Source: Mycoemilia scoparia
Taxonomy: Eukaryota > Kickxellomycota > Kickxellomycetes > Kickxellales > Kickxellaceae
Reading direction: 5' to 3'
Length of the DNA: 64,000 bases
Assembly: GCA_027575805.1 (NCBI GenBank)
Contig: JANBPU010000033.1
Span: 56,994-120,993 of the forward strand
Below the pieces are notes generated by a model. It saw only the letters and a program-made list of their open reading frames with translations. It was not told the origin of the DNA and ran no database searches. This document shows, in pieces, positions 21,591 through 31,527 of this stretch. Both the position numbers and the translations under genes were made by a program. Position 1 is the stretch's first letter. Every line of letters begins with the position of its first letter.

Positions 21591-23510
21591 TCATTTGCGA
21601 TTGAAATGGCCTGTCCCGCCCGCACTGACTATTGTTCTCATGTCCGTGTTGCAATACGGGCACTGGCCAAAGAGCACATTTAGGCTCTGCTTCGTTGACT
21701 GGTTGGACCGCAGCCACTTTGGGATTCCCCGTAGCGCAAACCAAAAAGAACACGCCCGGCATAAGCCATACAAAAAGAAATTTGTGCGCATGTGTGAGAA
21801 GCGGCTTCTGGACTGACTTCTTCAAGTGCGAATATTGCAATGGCATTGCTACTTACCTTTGTCAAGCACGTGGTGTGGAATGGCTGGGCACACCTGTCGT
21901 TTGGACAAAGCTGGCCCGGCTCCTCATCTTCGGCAATTCTGTATGAATAGCAAATCCCACACTCAAGCTTTGTCTGCGCCTGCTGGTTGTTTTTCTGGGA
22001 AGACATGGAAAAGCTGTCCTGTGAGTCCGAAATGAAGGAATCTTCGTGGCCTGATTTATGGCTTGGGACATGCATCCCGAGAATATTGTGGATGTTGTCT
22101 CGGGCTGATCGGTGCGACTTCCTGCAAAAGAAAGCATTGTTTTTGATCAGCTACAATCCAGCCACGCCTTTTTGGATATTCGTTCTGTATACACATAATC
22201 AAAATGGGGTATCATTGTTGTGCTCCTGGACGGCGCTGAGGCTCGCAGGCTTACCAATTGGACCTATGCTGTCCGATCCGTGTGATAAGAGGTGCCGTCG
22301 ATGCCGGCGGGCCATGCGGTATGAGCTCGGGAGGCTGGGCCGGGTAGCTTCTTGGGACTCGCAATGTCAGAGTCAGGAGACTGCCAAGAGCGATTCTCCT
22401 ATGCCAATCAAGAAGCGTGGGCTTCTCGGGATGCACGACGCATGTGGTGGCATCCAGGTCTTCTAGAAGGCCGTGTATAATCCTGAGCTTATTCAGACAG
22501 CTTTCAGCATCTTTGATGTATGCCTTGAGCCAGCCTGGATCCGCGCCCTGGCCTATCCTCATTTGGAGCTGTCTGACATGCTCAACCTCGCATCGGCACA
22601 CGAGGCGGCCGCCCTCAGAATAGACAATCTCTGCCTTCCATTCTCGCTCGTCAAGGTCTCTAGTTTGCCAAAACAGAATGCGTTAGCACGGCTTACCGCC
22701 CTCCACACATGGCCGTGTGCCCACTAAGGATTGGGGCGAAATGCATGACGATGATTCCTGTACCTGATGGTGAAGCACACAGTCCCAGTAGTCTCGCAGA
22801 ATGATCGAACGCATTCCCACCCTATAATATCAAACTCCGACACAATCGCTTCGTAGTATTCTGGTTCAATCCTTGCCTGTGCTGCCACCTTGTCGAAGTG
22901 TAGGTCCTATCCCCATTTGATGCCAAGCGTGAGATGTAGACTATGCCCTGTATAACCAAGCTAGTGTGGCTGCTGGTTTAGGCAAGATTGGCACCTCGCC
23001 CAGCCCCACGTCTGTATGCATGCGAGCCATGTTTGTTCCTTTGTACTTACAATAACGTCCTTCACTATTTCTAAAAAGCCTAATTGATCCATGCATCCAA
23101 ATGCTCTCTATAATGAAGAATCCATTATCAAATAATCTGTTCTCTTTATTCTGTGCCGCCATCATGGGAACTCGGCTGAAATTCACAAATTTAATGCTTT
23201 CTCCCCCCCCCCTCTCCCCTTTTGTTCCCACCACAACTCTATTTGAAAATTAGGAATTTATAGAATTTGTGCTACTTACCTTTTCAATTGCATTATGCTC
23301 TGAGGCCAGTATCCGTGCTACATCTGGATTAGTTGATTCTACCATTGTCTTGGAAAATTCCCATCCCTCATCAAATTTTAGCGTGAGAGGAATCATCACT
23401 CCCCGTACTTTTATAAATCCTCGTAGTAGCCGCCAGACGCACGGCTCCTCCATGGATTCTGGAACAAGCAATGGATACTCCTCAAAGAATTTCAGCGCAT
23501 TCACCTTCAT
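21591..23510 (-). CDS. FANCL: Fanconi anaemia E3 ubiquitin ligase FANCL
   Basis: Six exons: 23510-23280, 23107-23051, 22906-22764, 22659-22255, 22121-21857, 21716-21591; 408 aa (human 375). The frame is kept at every GT-AG junction. The N-terminal ELF/RWD-like part starts with EEYPLLVPESMEE. The central URD region has SEFDIIGWECVRSF and later EDLDATTCVVHPEKPTLL followed by RRIALGS. The C-terminal RING/PHD-like finger begins near C333 with CGICYSYRIAEDEEPGQLC, continues RCAQPFHTTCLTKWLR and ends FGQCPYC, so all eight metal ligands are in place. FANCL with UBE2T monoubiquitinates FANCD2/FANCI during interstrand crosslink repair. Most ascomycete yeasts lack it. The exon 2 acceptor (19 codons) is the least certain junction. 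Confidence 0.9.
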
Positions 23511-23802
23511 CGGAACCAGAGTGGGCCAAAGCAATCGCCAGCTTTAATTACAAATACGCTTAATATGACAATGCCCGCCACCATGAATGCTTACAAGCCT
23601 TTTGTACGGGATTATGGGGCTGGGTGGAACACACACACGCTGCCAGACTCGGCGCATCAATATGTGGCATATAGCTGCCTCCCTAGGAGTAATAAAATGC
23701 TTAATCATCTTGGCATCAAGTTTGTTTAGGTTGATTTATTTGACAAAGGAAGTATGAAAAGCCATTGATTGCGTGCTTCAAATCATAAAATAACACAAAA
23801 TG

Positions 23803-26337
23803 CTACGCGCCCCCATTCCGCTGCACATGAGACTCGTCCATCCAGACAATCACTGTCGTATCATCGCTGCAGGAGGCAAACATCGGTTCCGGGGACTTGT
23901 AATTCCAGCTACATGACCCAACCGGCTTTGTATGATGCTTTAGAACTGCTATTGAGAGCCCCGTATGCCTGCTCCAAATGCAAATACTGCCATCTACACA
24001 GACCATTAGAAGACCAGAATGCATGTTATTTATTACCTGCTACATGTCTGCGTATTTTGTGTTGAAAAGAATATGGCTTATAGCAAACTTACCCTGGCTG
24101 CCCGATATAATAAACGAATCATTGGGCCCACCAAAGCATGACCGGATCACACACATATCCTGCCCATCTGTGGGATTGATACGGAATCCATTTTGAAGGT
24201 CCCCAACTATCTCGCGACAAACAGACTTGGCATTCATGTCTATAAGCGTCATTTTCTAAAACAATTCATATCGACGATTTGTGGTAAGCTGGTAAGGTAA
24301 CTCAGACCACAAAGGGCTGGTATTAATGTGGAGAGCCACATCAGAGTGATTATTTTTGAAGGGCTAAACTTTACTAATTTCAACTTGCATACTAATCACC
24401 ATATATTTTCATTGATAATACTAGTTTAGCCCTTCAAAAATAACTACCCATCAGTCTAAACATCATCGCCATCATCAACTTACATTATCTTCGGTGCTGA
24501 CAAGGCAGAATTTGCCATCTTGCGACAAGAATACAGACATAATGCTGCTGGCCAGTGGTATGCCCCTATAAACCCAAAAATCAAATAGTAAACATATATT
24601 ATCCCCCTAGGTATGCGGATGCCCACTTCCCCTTGCATCAAATCGGCGGCTACTTACGCGACCTCAATGTCTCTCTCCAGATCATATATGTGGATGCTGT
24701 TCTCGTTGTCAGCAACAACGAGAGTTTTTCCATTTTGGCTTAGAACTATGTCGTGGACACGGTACTTTTTCCACTCCTTTATAAGTGTCCCTTCCAGATC
24801 CCACATCGTGAGCCTCCAGTCCAGGCTCCCCGTAATAAAGTGCCGTCCATCAGGGAACCACTTGCAGGACGTTGGAGGCTCCAAGAATTTGTTGATTTTT
24901 ACAACGCTTTGTCCAGTCTAAACCACAGCAATCCACAGCACATTTACAAATTACTATATCGCGGCGCGTCTCCAGCTATATACATATACAACAACCAGGG
25001 CGTGGGCTTACCTCTACATCCCATATCATCACCGACTTGTCGTTGCTGACTGTTGCTATATGGCTGTCGTTGGGCGACCAAGAAATGTATGATATTTCCG
25101 AAGAATGGCCTGTCAGGACTTGATGCGTTTGGAAAGTCTATATAATATACCCCGTATTTTAGCAAGTCGGTCTATACACACAGATTAACAGCTGCTTTGC
25201 AAGATAGCCACCGGTTACCTTTGTATTCCATATGATACATGTCTTGTCTTTGGATGCAGATGCAAGGTACTCGCCGTTGTTTGAAAACCCAACAAACCAC
25301 ACTTCGTTTGTGTGTCCTCTTAGGATATGAGCAGCCTGTCTTGGGAATGTAGATGGTTTGCACTCGTGGTCCATATATAGATGCGGCGTTCCACAGCTTA
25401 TATGGTATTTGCAATTGTCTGTCTGATGCTGGACAGCTTGCTGCAGCAAACTCTCCAATCTATGTGGCGGTACCATTTTGTTTGGAGAGATGAACTTTTG
25501 CAGGGATTCCAAAACCAACATTCGGGAACCACCATTCACGCCCTTCCAGTTTGCGATGCTCCGCAACTCGTTTGGTGTTGAGCACATTAAAAGCCCAGAG
25601 AGGTAGTGAAGCTGTGAGGGGTTTTCACATATCTGAACCAAATCCTTTTGTAACACCGCTAACGCCTTTTTGATTTTTTTGCGCTCAAGAAGCTCGAGGA
25701 AATGTTGTTGCCGAATGATTAGCTTGGCCGATAACTATATTATAATAACATTTAGCATTGCTTGCAGCCCTCTTACATTGATGGTTCTAGCTTTTCGCCA
25801 TTGTACCCCATATGCTTACCTGTTTCTCATAGTCTGATATAGCATCTATAATGTACTTTTCTGCATCGCTCCACTGTCCATTGAGGACATTCCTCCTGAA
25901 GGCAGATATATGGGACTGCTCAAGCTGGTAGCCAGACTCATTCTGAAGTGTGGCGAGCGCATCTCTACAAGAACAGCAATATGTGCATTATGTGGTCTCA
26001 GCACGTCATGAAGATAAAAATGAAGGCTAATGGCATCATAGTCACGAGGCAATGTGGTGATGGTGCTGTGACTCGGATTGCACCAAAGGATTGACCATGT
26101 AGCGGAAACTTACGTGTAGCCCATGTCTTGCAACTGCTGCAGCATCAGGCGGACGACCTCTTCCTCATTAAACTTGCCAGAACGGAGGGGAATTCTTGGG
26201 CATTGGTTGTCTGTGTGAGGATATCTTAGGTACTGGGTTGGCTCGCCAAGCTCTCGAGAGAAGCCAAGCTTCTTGGAAGGGCTGTACTGCTCGTTATTGA
26301 CGCCATCCGTCTCTGGCAAAGGGGATGTGGGCTTCAT
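23803..26337 (-). CDS. WDR26/Gid7-type LisH-CTLH-WD40 protein
   Basis: Eight exons: 26337-26114, 25964-25820, 25734-25219, 25137-25012, 24917-24658, 24565-24484, 24255-24093, 23993-23803; 568 aa from the first in-frame ATG. The frame stays open upstream to about 26557 without an ATG, so a further 5' exon with Ser/Gln-rich sequence is possible. LisH lies at about residues 58-90 (EEEVVRLMLQQLQDMGY). CTLH/CRA follows (WSDAEKYIIDAIS; FLELLERKKIKKALAVL). A WD40 propeller comes after that (HILRGHTNEVWFVGFS; SASKDKTCIIW; SNDKSVMIWDVE; SCSDDTTVIVW). This is the supramolecular-assembly subunit of the GID/CTLH E3 ligase, which degrades metabolic enzymes in yeast. Intron 6 hosts a MITE (24345-24451). 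Confidence 0.9.
24345..24451. repeat. MITE family copy inside a WDR26 intron
   Basis: Inverted ends GTGATTATTTTTGAAGGGCT and AGCCCTTCAAAAATAACTAC bracket a type-A interior (ACTTTACTAATTTCAACTTGC). It sits wholly in the intron between exons 24565-24484 and 24255-24093, leaving the splice sites intact. Confidence 0.8.
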
Positions 26338-27191
26338 GTTGTCGGTGCGTGTGTGGGTTGGCTGTTGTGAGGTATTTGAGGTAGAAGCAAAGGAATTGGC
26401 GACGAGGTCTGAATTGGCACTGTCAAGTCGCTGCCTCTTGTTTTCCCGGGCGGTGTCAACCGAAAGACTGCTTAAAGTCCTTGAATGACCTTGAGCCTGA
26501 CCTTGGCTGGTTGTACTGTTTTGGTTAGAATTATCCAAAACTGCGAGAAATGAGGAGTCTGCGGAGAAAGAAATTGTGAAAATGCAAAGTGGCAAGTGGC
26601 CAGGATTCAAATATGAAAGACGGGTCTAGAATTTGCGGGTTAGTATTCAATGTTGCTGTAGTGCTTGGGGGTGTATCGTATGAAAGTATTTTATGCTAGG
26701 TTCTATATGGCCAGAAGCATATAGCATGAAAAGAAGGCTTTGATACGTGAATTTATACCAATGGCTTGGGAAGGGTTGGTGTTGGCTAGTTTATGACGAA
26801 AGCAGCAAGCTATAAGTACATATGGGTTTGGGCCCAAGATATTTAAACTCGCAGAGTACAAATTGTTTTGCAAAGTCTTATGAGAGAGCTGTTGATGCTG
26901 TTGTATTGATAAAACGTAATAGGCGAGATTATAAAAGAGGCAATGGGGAGATGGAAGCAATAGACACTTGGTAACCCTGTTTTATAATATGGAGATGAAA
27001 GCATGGTGTTTGGCAGCTGATGTAAGGTGAGTAAAATGCAGTGACAGCAGTAATGTGATTAAATGCTAACAAGAATCTAGAAACAGTGACAGTATGCTTG
27101 TTTTCCCTAACATGCTCCTAGAGATCTTTCCCAGTAGACGCACACTATTGATGGGCAAACATGAGGGGAATGTGGAGTTGTAGCCCCGAGC
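26338..27191. other. 5' region of WDR26 gene
   Basis: 26338-26557 is an open, Ser/Asn/Gln-coding continuation of the WDR26 frame with an AG acceptor near 26558, so part of this stretch may be coding through an unseen first exon. The rest is AT-rich with no recognised feature. Confidence 0.4.
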
Positions 27192-28328
27192 CTAGTGCCC
27201 AAATGATATGGCCAACACGAATGGCAAGAGCATCCCGACAACCAGCAAGAGAGCATGCAGGGGGCTCAGTCTGCCCGGGCCCATTGCATCCATGGCCTCT
27301 GGAAGAGTATGGCACAGAGCCACATAGAGGAAAGTGCTGGCGGAAAACAGCAGAATTCGGCCAGCCCAGAGGGTTACTTTGAAAACTGAGGTCTGAGGGT
27401 CGGGCAGAACCAGAGACAGAAGCAAATACGAGACAATGGATGACAGGGGCGTGATGAGGGCGAAAATAAGCAGCCAATGCTTCATTCGGTGTTGGGGGAA
27501 GCCTCCCTGAAGAAGCGATGTTACCAGTCCAAATGCCTCCGGCGCCTTGTGTAGTGTCAAGGCAATGAAGATGATTATTTCAACCGCCGGCTCTGAACCA
27601 AGCGCGGTTGCGCCCATGGCCACACCGTCGGCAGCAGCATGCACCATGACGCCGATCAAAGTGCTTGGAATGCCCAAAGGCCAGATTTCGTTCGAGGATG
27701 GCTGGCCAGCAGCATTGCCGACGGCACTTGCTCGCCTGCTTCTGTTCATGCTGCAAGACCCCAGTCGCGAAGAGCTCACTGCAGTTGGAGGATCATCATC
27801 GGCACAGCAATCTCTGGTAGCCTCATCAATGTCATTTGAGTTCTTGTGCCTTGATTTTTGAACAGTCATCTCTATGGTATCTTGGAATTCCACCTGGCTG
27901 TAGGAGGATGAGCTGGGTGTTTGGGCAGAAACCGAGGGCCGCGTCCGCGCTGAGGCCGACTCTATATCGGCCGGAGGGCTGTGGCTGTGGCTGTGGTGAG
28001 AGTGGCCCCCAATGCAGCGATCAATGGCAAGCATAATAACAAAGCCAAGCATAAGCATAAGCCCAACCTCAAGATGGGTGTTCACTTTAGACGCATCTTC
28101 TTTGTCGCTACCTTTAGTGGCGGCTATCTCTGCAGCATGGAATATCGACTCAATGCCTTCTGGCAATATCACAGAGAGCACTGCGCCTACCAGCAAACCA
28201 GCCCCAAATAGCGAAATGTAGTTGAAGCCTCGCGGCGAAAATTTGAAAAACAGGGGAATGCTGCCGGCCGCCAGCGACCCCAGGAGCATTGCTAGGGAGA
28301 GCAGAATCAGAACAAGGATAGGAGACAT
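27192..28328 (-). CDS. ZIP-family metal transporter (ZIP9/SLC39A9-like)
   Basis: Single exon, 378 aa from the ATG at 28328-28326, which opens directly into the first membrane span (MSPILVLILLSLAMLLGSLA). Eight hydrophobic segments are visible. A His-rich loop (GGHSHHSHSHS) lies between TM3 and TM4, as in ZIP proteins. The transport-site signatures are in TM4 (HAAADGVAMGA) and TM5 (LHKAPEAFGLV); HKAP rather than HEIP marks the ZIP9/Atx2 branch. Members of this branch sit in Golgi or plasma membrane and move zinc, or manganese in yeast Atx2, toward the cytosol. A Ser-rich disordered insert lies in the central loop. It runs on the same strand as the WDR26 gene, 0.85 kb upstream. Confidence 0.92.
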   Translation of the reverse strand: MSPILVLILLSLAMLLGSLAAGSIPLFFKFSPRGFNYISLFGAGLLVGAVLSVILPEGIESIFHAAEIAATKGSDKEDASKVNTHLEVGLMLMLGFVIMLAIDRCIGGHSHHSHSHSPPADIESASARTRPSVSAQTPSSSSYSQVEFQDTIEMTVQKSRHKNSNDIDEATRDCCADDDPPTAVSSSRLGSCSMNRSRRASAVGNAAGQPSSNEIWPLGIPSTLIGVMVHAAADGVAMGATALGSEPAVEIIIFIALTLHKAPEAFGLVTSLLQGGFPQHRMKHWLLIFALITPLSSIVSYLLLSLVLPDPQTSVFKVTLWAGRILLFSASTFLYVALCHTLPEAMDAMGPGRLSPLHALLLVVGMLLPFVLAISFGH

Positions 28329-29461
28329 GGTGCGAGGGTTGGGAGGAGCTGGACGAGTGAATGCGATGCTGAGATATTGGCGCAATTAATCTACTGGATG
28401 TGGAAGAAACCTCGGATTGGCGTTACAGTTACGTTCTTTGTGGAACCGGAGGATTTAAAGGTGTATACAAATTTATCCCAGTGCCGGCTGCGATTATGCA
28501 TCCAGTGCTGAAAACTCAAAGTAATATATGAAATGTTTTGGCTACAATGTTAAAGCATTGGGCTTCATGCAAACAAAGACAATGAACACTCCTGCTGCAA
28601 GGAGGCAATTATGGGGAGCTTGAACAAAATATCAGCCCCTTATGGAATTCCCTTCCCCCACTTAAAATATACTGGCCGGCTGTTCCCCCTTTAGGCCCTA
28701 AATGCTGGCAAAGTCGCGTGGCACAAGGCAACATTAAATTTATGGCATTAAAGCATAGAGTGCCACATGCTTCTGAAATTTGGTTAATATTTGGCAACAT
28801 GGCTTTTGGTGATCACCCCAAGCACCTGATGAAACACGAATATTTGGGTGCCAAATGGTGTAGAGATCGGCAGTAAAGGCAGTCTCGGGTATTATGCATC
28901 ATATGTCTGGGCTTGCAGTAGGAGCGTTTCCACAGCAACAATGATTGTATACACCGTAGCCTTATATCGGCCTTTAATACTCGTGGGCATGAATCAAGAG
29001 TAACAGCATTGCTTTGTGAAACTCTTAATATTGGGGGAAATCCTGTTTTACTTTGATCTCTTTCGATGTTCGCATCACACACCAAACACCTTGGCTGATC
29101 ACACATCTCCATACACGTTTCCCTGGAGGCTGGCCCAATCGACTGCAGGTGCTAAAGCAAAGAATGTAGCGATATCGCCGGCCTGTGCCTTGTATTTCTT
29201 GGCTTGCATTTAGCCGCTCTAATAAATACTCGACCTCACCCCAGAAACACCCTCTGCTGATCAACTTAATTTCACTTTCTTCGTTGTCTATGCGATAGCG
29301 CTCTCTTTTCTGGGCCAACTTTCGCATTCTTGAGCCATTTTTGATTATTAAAAAGGATACGGGTATTGCCTCGGCGACAACCGCCGCGCGCTTGGTACAT
29401 TAGTAAAGAAACCTTAATCGCATCTCTCTCCTGAAACAGAGACTGACAGCCAAGCCAAAGA
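28329..29461. other. Divergent promoter region, ZIP gene and trypsin gene
   Basis: 1.1 kb without supported genes. Open frames here (for example 28813-29112 minus and 29025-29327 minus) show no family features and are not called. Confidence 0.45.
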
Positions 29462-30583
29462 ATGACACCAAATATGGCTCGATTTGGAGACTCACAGCAT
29501 ATACAGTCGCCCTTTCTCATGGCCAAGAAAATTCCTTTTGCATTCTACGTGATCATCGTCATCCTAACCACATTTGTCACTGGAGGGGCTGCTCTCAGGA
29601 ACAAGGCCAATTCCAACTCACTGCATCGCCGTATTTTTGGCGGCGCCAGAGTTGGTGACGTGGAGGCACCGTTCGCTGTAAAAATCACTATAGACAGTGA
29701 AAATGGCGGCTCAACTTGTGGCGGAACGATCCTGTCTGACCAGATCATCCTCACCGCAGCCCATTGTTTGACGCAGAATCGCTCTTCAGAGATCATCAAG
29801 GCTACCAACATCGTCATAGGGGCTGGATCCCCCAACTCAGATGAGCAGAGTATATTCCAGGCAATTGATGTGTCAGTGCATCCTGACTACAACCCCGAGA
29901 ATGCCCACAACGATATCGGCCTTATTCAGGTATCGAAGCTAAAATTCAGCGACAAGATCAAGCCTGCCGTGATCTCAACAGGGAAAGTGTCGGAGGACGA
30001 GGTGTTCTATGCCTATGGTTGGGGCCGTACTTCGAATGAATCTCAGGACCCCAGCGAAGTGATGCTCAAGACAACGCTCAGAACAGGCGATACTCAGACC
30101 TGCCAGGAAATGACAAAGGAGTTTGATCCGGAAACAATGCTCTGTGTAGACAATAGGCTTGCCCCAGGCAACGACACATGCTCAGGTGACTCAGGCGGTC
30201 CGCTCATCTCTCTTGATGGTCTTCTTGTCGGCCTGACATCTTATGGCGAAAACTTTGAAGATGCCAGCTCTGATATATGCGGCACAGCAGATGGCGGTAG
30301 CTACTACACACGCATAAGTGCATACCTCGACTACATATCCGAGGCCACTGGAATGCCATTGGTAAAGGACAGCAAAAAAGGCATACACACTTCAAGTTCT
30401 GATGAAAACGAGTCTGGGCTTCTCTCAGAATCTATCAAGTCTTCAAGCGATAGTGATAAAAACAAAAATAAAGATAAGGACGAAGAGGGATCAGCTCCAC
30501 CAAAACCATTAAACTCGGAAACCTCTATACTTTTTGGTTGTGCCCTTTCTGGAATAGCTATGGCCCTAACTTTTCTGTTTTAA
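29462..30583 (+). CDS. Trypsin-like serine protease (S1A), probably GPI-anchored
   Basis: Single exon, 373 aa from the ATG at 29462; a second Met at 29519 is an alternative start directly before the hydrophobic signal (IPFAFYVIIVILTTFVTGG). The zymogen cleavage site is HRR|IFGGARVGD (R57/I58). Catalytic residues are H101 in LTAAHC, D151 in HNDIGLIQ and S244 in CSGDSGGP. Asp238, six residues before the Ser, is the S1-pocket acid that gives Arg/Lys specificity. After the catalytic domain comes a Ser/Lys/Asp-rich spacer and a C-terminal hydrophobic tail (ILFGCALSGIAMALTFLF) with no following charge. That tail is the layout of a GPI-attachment signal, so the protease is probably tethered to the cell surface; a plain membrane anchor is the alternative. 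Confidence 0.9.
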   Translation: MTPNMARFGDSQHIQSPFLMAKKIPFAFYVIIVILTTFVTGGAALRNKANSNSLHRRIFGGARVGDVEAPFAVKITIDSENGGSTCGGTILSDQIILTAAHCLTQNRSSEIIKATNIVIGAGSPNSDEQSIFQAIDVSVHPDYNPENAHNDIGLIQVSKLKFSDKIKPAVISTGKVSEDEVFYAYGWGRTSNESQDPSEVMLKTTLRTGDTQTCQEMTKEFDPETMLCVDNRLAPGNDTCSGDSGGPLISLDGLLVGLTSYGENFEDASSDICGTADGGSYYTRISAYLDYISEATGMPLVKDSKKGIHTSSSDENESGLLSESIKSSSDSDKNKNKDKDEEGSAPPKPLNSETSILFGCALSGIAMALTFLF

Positions 30584-31527
30584 ATTTGAACCTTTAGCTA
30601 CAACATGTATAGGCACACAGGCACATATATAGTGCCCAGTTTTCATCTTTTCTCGCACAGTTATGTGATATATATGTCCCTCTTTCAAAACTATTTTTCT
30701 AAATCTTAGCACTACTTGCTTTAGCTTTTATGTTATAGACCAATGTCCTGTTTTTAAATGCATCTAAATCTCTTGCTTGATAAATTTGCTAGTATATATA
30801 TATATATATAAATAATATGAAGACCTTGGGATCATAACAAAAAAGCTCATTTCTTTTGGCTCGGTCTCTTTGTCTGCTATTGGCAGGGACTGTTTACCTG
30901 AGGCTGTCCCACCTCTCCTATCTTCTTTAGGGTGGCTTTGATCCTCAGAAGTTCTCAAAGGCTGCTTACGAGCAACAACCTTGGCATTTTCGGCCTTTGA
31001 GACGAGCAACTTATTTTTAACCAAAGTTACTTTTCCCCACCATAGTGACCTTACCCCAGCCTCTTTGTGCGCATTAAAATATATGCGTGTTGGACCACTT
31101 TTTTGCAAACTGAGGGCCCAGTGTGCTTATAGCCACACTCCTGTGCAATTCTTGTTACTGGTTTTTCCTGTTATTGCCAAATTGGCCTTCTTATCCAGCT
31201 CCACACACAGACAATAATGCTGCTTGTGCCTTACTTTGGGCTAGCATTTGCTTGAATCTATTTATCTCTTTTTATCCTGGCTGTGCTTCTGCGCATTTTT
31301 GGCTTTTCTTTTCCTTGTCCATTCTATCTTTTTATTTTCTATCCTTCTACGGCATATTCCCTGTATCATACATTAACTCCTCACTGTTGAGTAAAGCCAA
31401 CCCTTCAGCATTATCACTCTTCTCCTGCGGTTTAAAGCATAGCATACGTATATATTGGATTGTAGCCCAAGTACCTATCATACATATAAACACTTTACGG
31501 CATATTGACAGACCACAAACCGGTACC
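30584..31527. other. Spacer and pyrimidine-rich 5' leader
   Basis: The last part (about 31120-31527) is open in frame with the downstream gene but is T/C-rich and reads as a likely 5' untranslated leader. A Lys-rich minus-strand frame at 30764-31108 lacks an ATG and is not called. Confidence 0.4.

Noticed and set aside
30764..31108. Lys-rich minus-strand open frame of 114 codons
   Set aside because: No ATG near its start, its last third is encoded by a TA microsatellite, and no family was recognised. An unseen exon cannot be excluded.
31123..31527. N-terminal extension of the Ser-rich gene (135 codons)
   Set aside because: Pyrimidine-rich leader giving Phe/Leu/Ser-rich sequence unlike the rest. 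The ATG at 31528 starts the consistent composition.
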